A stretch of DNA of 64,000 bases from Acanthamoeba lenticulata (GCA_002179805.1 NAVB01000197.1:1-64000), one strand, 5' to 3'. Numbered from the stretch's first letter, positions 34,286-45,759 are shown. The notes: generated by a model from the sequence alone, not told the origin. A program made the numbers and translations.

Positions 34286-37200
34286 ATGGAGGCGCCAAAT
34301 CAAGGCGATCTGCCCCCGCCCCCTAATGGTGCTTCCATAAATGCAGCACCAACAGAGGTGGCGCCCGTCACACCAAAGAGAAGAGGTCGCCCACCCAAGA
34401 AGAAGACGGGCGACGGTGAAGATGCCACTACCACACCCACGACACCAACACGAGGCCGCGGACGAGGGCGAGGACGAGGCAGGGGGCGAGGGAGAGGACG
34501 AGGCGCAGCAGCTGAGACTCCCGAAGACCTCGCCGCTGCCTCATCCTCCGAGCTGATGCAACAACGCTCCATCCAGTACTTCTTTGGCACTGACTCCTCC
34601 ACGGTGGTGGCTGCTGGCGTTGTTGAAGCCAGCGGCCAACAGTTTGCCGACGCGGCCCTTCTCGTCACTCAGGCGGGTATCGAACCGCCACCAGAGCCTG
34701 CCCAGACGACCCCAGACCAGCCCCCTGGGCGGGTCACGCGCTCGCGCGCCCGGACCTCGGCATCTACGACAACGACTACGCTCGAGGAGATCACGGCGGG
34801 CGTCGAGGAGTCAGCAGGCGTGCCATCAACTCCGCCACCAGCTCGAGGGCGCGGCCGGGGCCGTGGGCGTGGCAAAAGCCCCAGCCCGAGTCCCAAGACT
34901 AGCGGCCGCGGGCGCGGCCGAGGCCGGGGTCGAGGCCGGGGCGCCGCGCAGCAACAACAACAGCAAGAAGGGGCTGAAGGCGCCGTCCCGCAGGACGAGC
35001 AGGAAGAGCCGCAGACCAAGGCCGACGCCGACTATGAAGCAAATGAAGCTGAGGCTGACGAGGACGAGGAAATCGAGGACGACGCCGAAGCCGAGTACCA
35101 GGACGAAGCGGCCGAAGACGAGGATGAAGCCAGCGACGCCGAGGACGATGAAGAAGCTGGAGAGGGCAAGAGGAAGCGAAAACGAACGAGCGCCGCCACT
35201 TCCGCCAGTGGAGGAGCCAAGCGGGGCGCCAAGCGGGCCAAGGTCAGCGCCTCTCCGCGTGGCGGCCGGGGTCGGGGCCGAGGCACCCGGGCCCGCGGGC
35301 GCGGCGGCCGCACATCGCGGCACCGCGTGTCGCCCGAGGAGCATCGTAACGCCGAGTACGCCGCCAGCCTCCCTGTGGCCCTTCACTTGCAGCCCCATCA
35401 TCATGCTGGCTCCTCATGCGTCGCACGTTACTATTTGTCCATCAACTCACTCAAACACGCGCAGGATGATGAAGCGCTTGGAGGCCCTGCAGAAGCCGCT
35501 GGATACGGAGGTCCTCTACCCGCAGTGGATGCCGCGTCGGTCCCAGGTCCAGTTCGTCAGCGATCCGAGCGAATACCTGCCCCTGTGTACAGAGGTGACG
35601 TTCGGGCTCGAGGAGCACCAACCAGAGGAGGCGGACGCCGAGGCTTCTGCTGGCACGCCCGTCGTGCGCTACCACACGCTGGGCCTGTTTGACGCCCTCG
35701 CCCTGCGGCGGACCGACGGGACCGGCCAGCGCCGCTGGGCCGAGACGGTGATGAACGCCGGCGGGCCCGTGTGGGCCATGGACTGGTGCCCGACGCGGTC
35801 GGCGACCCACCCGCACCCGCAGTTCGCCGCCATCTCGGCGCATGCTTCCCCGTCGGAGACGCACATCCTGGGCAAGCGCTACGTGGGCAAGAACCTGATC
35901 CAGATCTGGAGCCTGGGCGCCCTGCAGGACTCGGGCTGGGGCGGCGACGCCCAACAGCCACCGCTGCCCCCGGTCCGGCCGGTGATGGCGATGGGGATCC
36001 TCCACGAGGGCGGCTGCGTGTGGGACCTCAAGTGGTGTCCCTCCCGGACCTCGACGTGGGACCTCCCCGTGGCCGCAAACGCGCACGCCGCTGCGGCCGA
36101 CGCGGTGGTGGACGGCAGCGAGGCGCCTCTCCACGACATGCTCCTGGAACTGCAGCATCACCGGTACGAGGACGAGATCCCGCGGCTGGGCATCCTGGCC
36201 GCCGCCTTTGCGGACGGGTCGGTCAAGCTCTTTTCCGTGCCGCACCCGGACAGTCTCGTCCCGCAAGCCGACAGCGCCGCGCGGGGGCCCATCTATGTCC
36301 AGCTGACGCCCGTGGCCGAGTACAAGCTCCACGCGAGCAACGTGACCTCGGTCAACTGGTCGCCCCACGGCCGGCACCAGACGCTCCTCACGGGCTACTC
36401 CGACGGCCACATCGCCGTGTGGCAGGTGGGCGAGGAGGGCGGCGCCGACGCGCGGCCGCTGATGTGCAGCCGCGCCTACAAGCGCGCGGTCCAGGGCGTC
36501 GTGTGGGACTCCAACAATCCCAATGTGTTCCTCTCCTGCGGGCAGGGCGGATACCTCAAATTCTGGGACACGCACGACCCCTTCGCGCCCCTCTACTCTC
36601 ACATGGCCGGCGGAGGTTCGTCGTTTGTCGCTTTCGCTTTCATTCTCTTCCCCCCCCCCCTTCGTTTTTCGACAACTCACCACATGACCCCCACGCGTAG
36701 GATGGATCGTCGATGTGAAGTGGCTGGGCGGGGACTACCCCAACATCGTGTTCTCGTCGGACGACCACACCATCCGCCACTTTGCGCCACATGACCTCAC
36801 CTCCAAGATCTTCCGCTACCACGACGCCATGGTCTGGGTACGACGGCCGCCGCTGCTTTCTCTCGACTCGTATGCGTGCTCACACAATGTGTACTCAGTA
36901 CGTCGACGGGACTTACTGGCTGAACCAGCTGGCCTCGTGCTCGGCCGACGGCATGGTCAAAGTCCTGCCGCTGTCGCCCAAGATCATGGCCTCGACCAAG
37001 AGCCTCTACCGGCCCAAGGAGATCACCGCGCTCCAGGTGTCGCTCGTCGCCATCCCCGGCCACCACCTTCAGGAGGAGCTCGCGGCCGGCGCGCCTCCAC
37101 TCGCCACCACCACAACGACGACGACGGTGACAACGGAAGTGGTGATGCTGCGTTCCCTGCCGCCGGACGAGGCGACGTCGCGCGTCGAGGCCGCATCAAG

Positions 37201-37366
37201 CCAGGAGGGCGACGCGGCGCCGGGAGTCCCGCGCAAGTTCCCCGACGCCCGCGTCGCGGTGCAGCGCGTCAAGTGGAACCCCAACCTGCCCGCCTCCGGG
37301 TGGCTGCTCTCCGGCACGACGGCCGGTCTGGTCCACGGCCTCCTCCTCAACCAAACTGTCCTCTGA
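34286..37366 (+). CDS. GTF3C2: TFIIIC WD40 subunit (GTF3C2/Tfc6-like) with AT-hook and RGRG tracts
   Basis: The N-terminus has a textbook AT-hook (KRRGRPPKKK) followed by long Arg-Gly arrays (34455-34510, 34840-34950, 35260-35320) and an acidic block. After an intron ending near 35463 comes a WD40 propeller: PVWAMDWCP, LIQIWSLG, CVWDLKWCPS, GILAAAFADGSVKLFSVP, VTSVNWSPHGRHQTLLTGYSDG, AVQGVVWDSNNPNVFLSCG and DVKWLGGDYPNIVFSSDD. The pattern of a first unit with PVWxMDWCP followed by GILAxAFxDG is typical of GTF3C2. It would be part of TFIIIC, which recruits RNA polymerase III to tRNA genes. The AT-hook/RG part should bind DNA. Introns occur near 36616-36701 and 36837-36898. Confidence 0.85.
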
Positions 37367-37399
37367 TTCTTGTTATTAGTATTTTCTTTTTCTTTTCAA

Positions 37400-37716
37400 A
37401 AAATAATTCACTTTCACATTGGTCAATGTGGCCATGCCCTTGATGGTGGCTAGTTGGGAATGATGAGCAATGATGGTGCAGTCATTGATGTAGAAGCCAA
37501 TGATGCTCAAGTGGTTTGAAGGCGTTGGCACATAGATGGGCATCAATGAGGTGTTCCACTCAAAAGGAGCTTGTTTCAGCCCATATAGGCTCTTGTGGAG
37601 GCTCAGTGGCTACACCCTCATCACCAGCAACATCAAAAATCAGCTCACTGGAGGCGCACCAGTGGCTCAAGGCCATGGAGGAGGAATGTGTGTGCTTGGC
37701 CATAACGACATGGTGA
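37400..37716. mobile_element. Degenerate Ty1/copia reverse-transcriptase fragments in opposite orientations
   Basis: On the minus strand, 37588 down to about 37400 reads LYGLKQAPFEWN followed by a Gly-Phe-Tyr-Ile-Asn-Asp-Cys segment and an IIAHHSQLATIK-like segment. LYGLKQAP is the hallmark of copia reverse transcriptase. The catalytic YVDD stretch appears deleted between NDC and TIIAHH. On the plus strand, 37650-37716 reads EAHQWLKAMEEEC...TTW, matching the segment that lies just upstream of the RT fingers in copia polyproteins, but inverted. The copy is dead, rearranged and without visible LTRs. Confidence 0.75.
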
Positions 37717-38079
37717 TGTGTGAGGCAAGCCATCAGAGTTGTCTGGCACACCCCTGGAGGTGTGCTTGTCCTCTTCAGCTTTGTCCTCATTGTTGTGCTC
37801 ATGGTGGCCATGGTTGTGGTGCTCCTCTTCATCAAGGTCGTGGTCAGAGTCAGTGTGCTTCTCCTGGGCAGGTGGAGCAACAGTTCTCAGCCCTTGACCT
37901 ATTCCATTATTTGCCCAATCATGCGGCTTGGAGTTTTCGCCTTGGCCAAACAGTCAGTGTAATTTTTTTTTTTTTTTTTGATATCAAGCCGAATACACTG
38001 GTTCGCGGCAGGCGTCGACGTGTTGGGCATCGCCCCAGCCGGCGCGGCGGTCGTTTGATGGTTTGCTGTTGTTCTGGTT
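37717..38079. other. Low-complexity flank with a 17-base poly(T) run
   Basis: The minus strand of 37720-37870 is a His/Asp/Glu-rich stretch that may continue the copia wreckage (a polyprotein linker). A run of 17 T lies at 37963-37979, about 100 bases past the stop of the minus-strand ABC transporter, read as poly(A) on that strand. No intact gene is seen. Confidence 0.5.
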
Positions 38080-40855
38080 TTACGACTTGGGCTTGTTGAG
38101 GAAGCGAAGGGCAAAGTAGGCGCCCACCCGCGTGAGCACGATCATCCCGACGATGAATAAGATGTCGCCCCAGATGTTCTGCAGAACGAGGCCAGCAAGA
38201 AAAGGTCAGCGAGCGAATCGCGACAACAGCGAAGGACATTCTAGGAAGGGGACACGCACCGTCTCGACGCCCAGAGAGTTGAGGATGTCCGGGTCGCCGC
38301 GGATCGGGTTGGACGAGAAGTTGATCGAGTTGGGCGACGGTGTCCAGTCGCGATTGCCGATCTGGAACTCGTTGAGGAGCGTCAACTGGGAATGGGAGAA
38401 ATGCGTCAGCGATTAGGTCACTCGACAGCCGCAATTTTAGGCTGCTACGCACCTCGTAGGTGTACTTGATGAAGGACACCCAGCGCGCCCACCTGATCCA
38501 GGGGCGCAGGTTCTCCTGTCGGATGAAGAAGCCGCCAAGCAAAACTGACCCGAGCACGACGATGATGGACAACGTGATAGCTTTCTTCACATCCACCACC
38601 ATGGCGCTGATCAAGAGGCCGATTCCGTTGCCCAGCAGGGCAAAGAGGCACATGATGACGATGTAGAAGATGAAGGCGCCGGCGTCTGGTGATAGGTTGA
38701 CCTATATGGTGATGGCTGTTGTGAGTTTCCAAGCGTCGTCACCACAGCCGCGCAGTAAGGGAATACGCACCATCCAGTAAGTGATGCAGGCAAACATGAT
38801 GGGTAGAATCAGCTCGAGCGGCGTTTCGGCGATGATCTTACCAAGCAAGTATGCCGAGAGTCTGTATGTTCCTGTGGCTCGTTCTTTATTGATCACCGAG
38901 CGCTCGGGCGGGACTGCGCACGCGGGGGGAAATAATAATAATTATTCTAAATGCATGGAGTGACATCAAGCTGCGGCCACACGTACAGGAGTGAAGAGCA
39001 TTGAACCAGGTATGCATGCACCAGAACATCGTGGAGAAGAAGAGGAAGCCCGAGATGTCTGGGATTTGCGACTCTACAACAGGCAAACGAGAAGTTAATA
39101 AATAAAATGAAAAGTTATCTTAAATTGCAACACGCACCGACGGTGTCGCGACGGAACCAGAGGAGACCGGCGAGGACGGCTATGAAACCGATCTGGAAGA
39201 AGCGCTCCCACGACAGGATGTCGCCCTTGCGCTGCACAAAGGCGCGCTGGGCCAGCACCCACGTCTGCAGCCACGGCGGGGTTGGAAACTTTTTTCCCTG
39301 CTTCATGTCCTTGACCGAAGCCTTCTCCTCGGGCGTGATCTCCAGAGGCTGGTTGTCCGCCTGGCCTCTCTTCTCGTCCTCGGCGTACTTGTCGATCAGC
39401 ATCTGCCTTACCGTGCGGCCGTCCTTCATCTTGTCATGCGAACTGACCACTTCCACTACACGTGTCGACAAAAATGTCACCGAGGACCACAACGTCAGGC
39501 CTCAAGAGAAACACGTACGCATGTGGTCTGCCGGATTGTAATACGGAGGGGACTCGAGCCCAAGCGAGTGGAGATAGGGCTGCACCTCGCGAGCGGGTCC
39601 CGAGTAGACCACGTAGCCGCCCTCGGCCAGCAGGAGCACTTTGTCAAACCTGCAAGCACTCGTGAGCACGACAAGGTCGTGGAAGGACTGGGCACAGGCT
39701 TGAGACGGCGTACATCATGAACATGGCCGACGAGGGCTGATGGATGGTGGTGACCACCGTGTGTCCGCTCTTTGCCAGCGTCTTGAGCGAGACAATAAGC
39801 CCGAGCGATGTCGCGGCATCGAGACCCGAAGTCGGTTCGTCGAGGAAGATGAGCGGCGGGTTGCTGACGATCTCTGTGGCGATGTTGGTTCGCTTGCGCT
39901 CTCCGCCCGACACACCGCGCACCCAGGGCCCGCCGACGATGGTGTCGGAGCACCGCTGGAGCCCGAGCTCGGTGAGCACCTCTTCGACTCGCTCGCGCTT
40001 CTCCTTGAGCGAATACTTGCTGGGCAGCTTGAGGTAGGCAGCGTTCTTGACCGTGTTGCGCACGTTGATGAGCGGGAAGAAGATGTCGTCCTGGAGCACG
40101 TAGGCCATTCGTCGCTTGAATCGCCGGCCAGACACTTCCTCGCCGTTGACCAAGACCTGGCCAGTGACGTTGGACTTGATTCGACGCGAAAGCACGTTCA
40201 GGAGCGTCGTCTGTTGACGACGGACGATCAGGCGTCAAAAAAAAAACGAAAGCGTACATAAAAGAAAAAACAAAACGAAAAGGCAACGATTTGCCGACTC
40301 ACAAGGGAAGGCGCGGACCTTGCCGGAACCCGTGGGACCCATGATGGCGACGACCTGGCCGGCCTTGACCTGGCCAGAGACGTGGTTCAGGATGGGCACT
40401 TCCTTCTTCTTCTTGAACCGATCGGTGATTCGTGCTGGAATCGGCAGCTTGAACAGCATGCGCATGAGGAAGCTCTTTGGCGGCAAGGGAATCACCACTT
40501 TGTAGTTGATGTCCTTCCACTCGAGGTTGATGCGCAGCTTCGGGGGCCGCATGGAGAAAGGCACGGGCTGGTTGATCCTCGCGTACTTGGACACTAGCTC
40601 GCCCAGCTCGTCTTCGGACACGCCAAAGAGCTCTTCAGCGTGCGCCAGGTCTTGGTGCTCATCGTCGGTGTGATGGTCAGAATCGTCGAGCCGGTCTCTG
40701 CTGTCGTGGTCAGCGTCATGGTGGCCCTCGTGGGGCTCACCTTGCGCCTCTTGCTCCATGTGGGCCTGCTCCTTCTGCTCGTCTACGGCCGTCCGCTGTT
40801 CCCCTTCATCTTCGCCTCCTCCTCGAAAGTTGCCGTGTAGTTGTGGGGCATCCAT
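38080..40855 (-). CDS. ABCG-type half transporter (White/ABCG family)
   Basis: A His/Asp/Glu-rich N-terminal leader is followed by the nucleotide-binding domain: Walker A GPTGSGKTTLLNVLS (split by an intron near 40200-40310), the Q-loop region YVLQDDIFFP, ABC signature VSGGERKRTNIATE, Walker B LIFLDEPTSGLDAAT and the H-loop TTIHQPS. The C-terminal half is the ABC-2 membrane domain, with FFQIGFIAVLAGLLWF, FFSTMFWCMHTWFNAL, KERATGTYRLSAYLLGKIIAE, ALLGNGIGLLISAMVV and the Asn/Asp-rich last extracellular loop. NBD-first order is diagnostic of ABCG half-transporters, which dimerise and export lipids, sterols or drugs. All ATPase motifs are intact. It ends LNKPKS at 38080. About nine short introns. 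Confidence 0.94.
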
Positions 40856-41327
40856 GATGATTGCGTTGGTGGTGAAGACGGTGTGGTTGTTGGTTGATGT
40901 TGTGATTCACTGTCTCTTCTTCTGCTCAAGGCACACTTTGGTCTGTTAGTTCGTGGAGGCTCAGCTGAGCCTTTTTGTATGTAGCGCTCATCTCCACGGC
41001 TTCTCCGTTTATGTTCCTCCTCTTTTGTCGGCGTAGGGGATAATCCCCGCTTTCAAGGGTAAGTCCCGCGCACTGGTGGAGGCGGCAACATTCAGGCCTG
41101 CCCCATTCGTCCATAGGGTGGAGTTGCCCGTCGGGCGCTTTTGCTATACGCCGATTTTATCCCAAGTACAACTCCTCAAACTGGTGCAACAAAAAATCTC
41201 TGCATTTCGGGCGAAAATTGACGAAAAACGTCCACTTCCTCGTCATCTACTGTCGATCAAGACCTCACGCCGCGCATGCTCGTCATGCTTGCGCGGCCTA
41301 GGTTTTCCTAGCTCCTTCTTCTTCTTT
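40856..41327. other. Spacer between two minus-strand genes
   Basis: 472 bases containing the 5' flank of the ABC transporter and the 3' flank of the PQQ-type gene. No open frame with good coding features is seen on either strand, and no obvious repeat or RNA gene. Confidence 0.5.
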
Positions 41328-43121
41328 TTAGTGCCCTTTGCCGCCATCGTCAGCTTCGGGGCACGAGGGCAGGGTCAAGGCGTAGAAGCTCTTGCAGCCG
41401 GCGCCCTGGCGCGCGTAGCCGCAGCCCCAGTAGAGAGTGCCCGACACCAGCGACGGCGCGCCCACGGCCGAGCCGCCTGGCGCAAATTCCCACAGGATGC
41501 GACCCGTGTCGGCCTGGAGGGCAAAGTAGTTGTTCGCACCCGCCGGCGTGGTGGTGCTCGAGCCGCCGAAGAACACGCCATTGGCCGCGGTGACGGGCGC
41601 GTTGGTCACGGCGCGCGCGGCCGACGCCTGGCTCGAGTTGTTCGTCAGCCCTGCGGGCACGGCCGTCTGCCACAGGATATTGCCGTCTTCCGGGTCGAGG
41701 GCGGTCCACAAGCCGCCAAAGGTCACGTTGCGAGGTGAGGTCGAGCGGACGAGGTCCACCTGCGTGAAGTTGGAGTTGCTGATGGCCACCACGATGCGCT
41801 TGCCGTCAAAGGCCGAGCCCCACATGGCGCCGCCGTTGAGCCCGCCGGGACCGGCCTTGCGCGCCCACGCCAGCCGGCCGGTGGCCGGGTTGAGCGCCAC
41901 GACCATGCCGTTCTTCTGACCGGCCGCGAGCAGTCTGCGGGTCTCTGGCTTGCCGCGGTCGTTGATGACCTCAAAGGAGATGAGCATCGGCGCCTGGCCA
42001 AAGTCGGCGTCGGGCCCAGCGTTGGCGGGACAGTTCTCATTGGGCGGGGACGGGTAGCCCAGCAGGAGCTGCGGGTTGCAACCGAGATTGTAGGCGTCGT
42101 CGCGGTAGCGGCCGGGCGCAAAGGACTGCGCCCACTCGATCTCGCCGTCGGACAGGCGAAGTGCGACGATCGAGTCAACGTGGTTGTCCGGATGGTACAA
42201 GCAGTGGTTGTTTGGCGTGCCGGCCTGGCGGCATGCGAGAACGTCGGGCGTCTCCAGGTAGTTGTTGCCCGTCCCGATGTAGACGAGGCCCAGCTCGTCG
42301 TCGACCGAAGGGCTGGAGCCCCACACGGCGGCGCCGGTGTAGTTGATGGGCGTCATGAAGGTGCGCCACACGATGCGGCCCGTGCGCGCGTCGAGTGAGG
42401 CCATGGAGCCTCGGAAGTTGCAGCAGGGGAAGCCGGGCAGGGCTGAGTAGGTGTTTTCTGTGCTGGAGACGCCCACGAGCACGCGGCCTCGGTGCACGGT
42501 CGCCGACTGGGTGATGACGGCGTTGGGGTGGCTGTCCAGCCGGGTCTTCCAGACCAGGGCGCCGTCGGCGGCCTGGAGGGCAAACACAAACGCGGACGCT
42601 GTCGAGTCACCGAGAATGAGGAGGTCCTCCCACAAGGCAGGCGAGTTGCGCGAGGCAGAGCCGGAGTAGTAGCCCGTCGAGTTGGTCACCTGACCGAAAA
42701 TTTGGGTGACGGCGTCGACCCGCACGCGCCACCGGACTTTGCCGGTGTGTGCGGCGACGCACCACACGTTGCCGTTCCAGTCCGGGAAGTAGACCCACTT
42801 GCCGTCGGCGGACACGGTGGGCACGGCCGTCACGTCGGACGGTACGGTTAGCTTCCACTTGACGGCGAGCTGATGGACGGTCGAAGGGCGAATGCACGTC
42901 TCTTCGGCAGCGGCGCGGTGCGAGTTGGTGAGGCCATTGCCCCAGTTGGGCCAGCCAAGGCCGACCTCTTGACCGTCGTCCCCAGTTGCGTGCCTACCCG
43001 CCTCCGCCGGGCGAAGTGGAGCAACCACAAGCAGGATCGCGAGTATGAAGACGCTACTCACCACCAACTGGCGACCGTTGGGGGAGGAGAACATGAGTTG
43101 GTGATGGCGTTCGTTCTTCAT
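41328..43121 (-). CDS. Secreted PQQ-type beta-propeller (quinoprotein/polyvinyl-alcohol-dehydrogenase-like), intronless
   Basis: A single uninterrupted exon of about 597 codons from the ATG at 43121. A hydrophobic signal sequence (VVSSVFILAILLVVAPL...AEA) precedes WPNWGNGLTNSHRAA, the usual opening of PQQ propellers. Blades follow: GKWVYFPDWNGNVWCVAAHTG, DGALVWKTRLDSHP, LGLVYIGTGNNY, GQKNGMVVALNPATGRLAWAR and GANNYFALQADTGRILWEF, each with the Ala-Leu-Asp-x-x-Thr-Gly-x-x-x-Trp repeat. The polyvinyl-alcohol dehydrogenase/quinoprotein subgroup fits best. Whether it binds PQQ cannot be read by eye, and I see no clear CxxCH haem motif. It is secreted or lysosomal. The lack of introns in 1.8 kb, plus a family common in bacteria and plants, raises the possibility of horizontal transfer. 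Confidence 0.88.
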   Translation of the reverse strand: MKNERHHQLMFSSPNGRQLVVSSVFILAILLVVAPLRPAEAGRHATGDDGQEVGLGWPNWGNGLTNSHRAAAEETCIRPSTVHQLAVKWKLTVPSDVTAVPTVSADGKWVYFPDWNGNVWCVAAHTGKVRWRVRVDAVTQIFGQVTNSTGYYSGSASRNSPALWEDLLILGDSTASAFVFALQAADGALVWKTRLDSHPNAVITQSATVHRGRVLVGVSSTENTYSALPGFPCCNFRGSMASLDARTGRIVWRTFMTPINYTGAAVWGSSPSVDDELGLVYIGTGNNYLETPDVLACRQAGTPNNHCLYHPDNHVDSIVALRLSDGEIEWAQSFAPGRYRDDAYNLGCNPQLLLGYPSPPNENCPANAGPDADFGQAPMLISFEVINDRGKPETRRLLAAGQKNGMVVALNPATGRLAWARKAGPGGLNGGAMWGSAFDGKRIVVAISNSNFTQVDLVRSTSPRNVTFGGLWTALDPEDGNILWQTAVPAGLTNNSSQASAARAVTNAPVTAANGVFFGGSSTTTPAGANNYFALQADTGRILWEFAPGGSAVGAPSLVSGTLYWGCGYARQGAGCKSFYALTLPSCPEADDGGKGH

Positions 43122-43791
43122 GACTGCTCGTGGTGTTGTGCACGGGGCCGAGAGCGGTAGAAGAAAGAACGCCGAGCGAAGAAGACAAGAGGTACCTCTC
43201 CGGAGGTTCGTCCTGCTCGAGCAGCACCCCACACACCGCCTATTTTCGGCCGCCAATGCTGGTGACGTCCGTGTTCGCAACCATGGTCGACTCCTTTTTC
43301 GAGGCAGATGTGCAGTGTTGAGGCGATGCGTCAAAGCTTGTGGCCGCCAGTCGCACATTGAGTTGTGAAAGAAGGAAAAGGAAAGTGAGAGGAAGAAGGT
43401 AGCGTGGACCAAACACGACACGTTAGTAAACAGCAGCAACGACGGGCCACCAATCGTCAAGTGTTGGCTTTGCCATTGGGCCATACGCTCTTCTTGTCCC
43501 TTTTTTGTGCACACGTATACATACCGATATACCGGTATGGGCACGTTCGAGAGCTGTCCCCTAACTCAACGTGCTCAGCTTCAGGAAACCCTAGGCACAC
43601 TTTGTGACAGTAACCCGTCTATGAACATCTACCTCATCCATCTGGTTGCCAAGTGAGCCTAACATGCTTTTGCACTGGCCCACCTGCAACTTAGGCCCTG
43701 TTGGGGAACACGTTGTTGGCGAATCGCGCCTTTCTTGCGAGACAGAAGAAAAAGAAAAAGAAAGAAAAAGAAAGATACCCGCTGTGGCTAG
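43122..43791. other. 670-base divergent spacer with purine tract
   Basis: Promoter side of both the PQQ-type gene (-) and the MAPKK gene (+). It holds a GA-rich purine run at 43741-43776 just before the MAPKK ATG, probably in its 5' UTR, and a small palindromic AT/CG patch around 43518-43538 (ATACCGATATACCGGTAT). No gene is supported. Confidence 0.5.
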
Positions 43792-45575
43792 ATGAAGAGG
43801 GGGCGAGCTCGTTTCTTGGACAAGTTCAAGTCCAAGAGCAGCTCAAGCAAAGGACTCGACGTTTCCCCTCCGGCCGATGAAGAGCACACGCGCTCAATGT
43901 GCGTGCAATCATCCCCCTTGCTCCTCATTTAGACAGAAATTGAACATCCCCTTCGTTCGCTCCATGGGGCTGCAGGACGGAGGAAGGAGATCTGATGGAA
44001 CAAGATCTCCAAATCGGGCGCGGTGGCTTACGCATTAACGGCGAGGCCGCACGAGCTGGCAACTTGGACGTTAAGTTTGAAGACCTCGAGGAGCTCGGCG
44101 TGGTTCTTGGTTCCGGTGCCTCTTCGGTTGTGCGCAAGGTGCGGCACCGGCCCACGGGGCTTGTGCTCGCCATGAAGGTATCCTCGCTCCCCCCCCCCTC
44201 ACCCCGGCCACCCACACCTGCAACGCTCCGCTCACGCTTAATACCGGAGCAGGTGATCGGGCTCGACGTGCCAGAGGAGGTGCGGACGAAACTTTTCGTG
44301 GAGCTGCGAACCTACCACTCTTCGTCGCACCCCTCTATCGTCTCCTTCTTCGGCGCGAGCTACGAGGTGGGCCTCTCCTTGCCTTTTTGCATTTTTCAGC
44401 TTTTAATTAATTTTAATGAGCAAAAATCATTATGATATTTTATATTTTGCACTTGTAGGAGGGCAGCATCCGCATCTTGCTCGAGTTCATGGACGGCTCG
44501 CTGGCCGACATCAGCGGCCGCAGGCCGCTGCCAGAGAACGTGCTCTCCAAGATCACCGCGCAGATCCTGCGCGGGCTCAGCTATCTCCACAAGGACCTGC
44601 ACATTGTACATAGAGACATCAAGCCAGCCAACATCCTGTGCGTTGCCCACTTTTGCTTCCGCGGCCACTTTTCAGATCCTCTCACAACGCTAACCCACGC
44701 GTCCACTAGCATCAACACGCGAGGCGAGGTCAAGATTTCCGACTTTGGTGTCAGCGCACAGCTGACTGACACGCTCGGGTTGGCTAAGACCGTTGCCGGC
44801 ACTGTAACATACATGGACGTACGCAGCCCGATGCGCCCCTCAACTCGTCGCCCTTCCTCCCTTCGCCCACTGGGCCTGGGCGCGGAAGACATGTTTAGAT
44901 CTTGTGTTATTGACGCAGCACGCTGGTCACGCGCAGCCGGGCCGCATCGCCGGTCAGCTGCACAGCAGCAACTCGGACGTGTGGGCGCTCGGGTTGACGA
45001 TCATGGAGTGTGCGCTGGGCTACTACCCATACCGACCACCAAGCATGGAGAACGAGGTATGACACCCATGCCCAATGATAATGCCTCCGAGAAGGAGGGA
45101 GATTCAGGTCCTGAATTGTACGCCAACAACAATAACAGGTGGTCCAGTTTTTTGACCTCTACGACGCGATCGTCAACCATGACCCGCCCACGTTGCCACC
45201 AGACCGATTCTCCAAAGAGTTCTGTGATTTCGTAGCTGCCTGGTATGTTGTGCTGGGAGCTTGTGATGATGGTTGTCACTGTGTGACATCGCTCTCATCT
45301 CCTTCTTCTTCCGTACGCTGTCATTGCCGCGACCAGTCTGTGCAAGAACGCCACGAAACGACCTTTTGCTGCTGAACTGCTGGTACGTCCTCCTTGCTTG
45401 CACTTGTGATCTCTTTTTGAAAAGAGTGTTGCGCGCTACCTGCTGTTAACCTCCATTTGCGGTGGGATGGGATTCATGCATGTAGAATCACCCTTTCATC
45501 AAGAAGTATGAAAGCGATCCCGTGGATGTCGCGCAGTGGGTGCGAAGCGCGTTTGCCGAGCGGCAGCAAACCTGA
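43792..45575 (+). CDS. MAP kinase kinase (STE7 family) with plant-type activation loop
   Basis: The ATG at 43792 follows a purine-rich leader. A short basic N-terminus is spliced (donor 43899, acceptor CTGCAG near 43975) to TEEGDLMEQDLQIGRGGLR, then the kinase: GSGASSVVRKV, LAMK, HSSSHPSIVSFFGASYEEGS, LEFMDGSLADI, HIVHRDIKPANIL and ISDFGVSAQL. Activation loop TDTLGLAKTVAGT has two Thr five residues apart, like plant MAPKKs. Next come SDVWALGLTIMECALGYYPY and a C-lobe ending NHPFIKKYESDP. Catalytic Lys, HRD Asp and DFG are all present. After the activation loop, the usual S-P-E reads D-P-G across an intron, an oddity that depends on the splice choice. Eight or so introns. It would phosphorylate a MAPK. 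Confidence 0.9.
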
Positions 45576-45759
45576 GCTGCGCGCAAAAAATAATAATGAT
45601 TCAATTCAATTTTTTTCCTGAACAAGTTTTTTTTCGATTTCGAGGAAGCGTTCATTTCAGGCGTACCGTGCCGGCAAGCGGATCCGGCCCTGAAATCTTC
45701 TCCTCTCATCCGCTACACAGTTGCATCTTCTACTCTCGACCTCGGACTCAACAGCAAGC

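Noticed and set aside
37963..37979. Poly(T) run as the tail of a processed retrocopy
   Set aside because: The sequence upstream on the minus strand is just the 3' flank of the intron-containing ABC transporter, with no target-site duplication visible.
43741..43776. Purine-rich AAGAAAAAGAAAG run as a structured repeat or element
   Set aside because: Simple low-complexity tract typical of 5' UTRs here; no unit structure.
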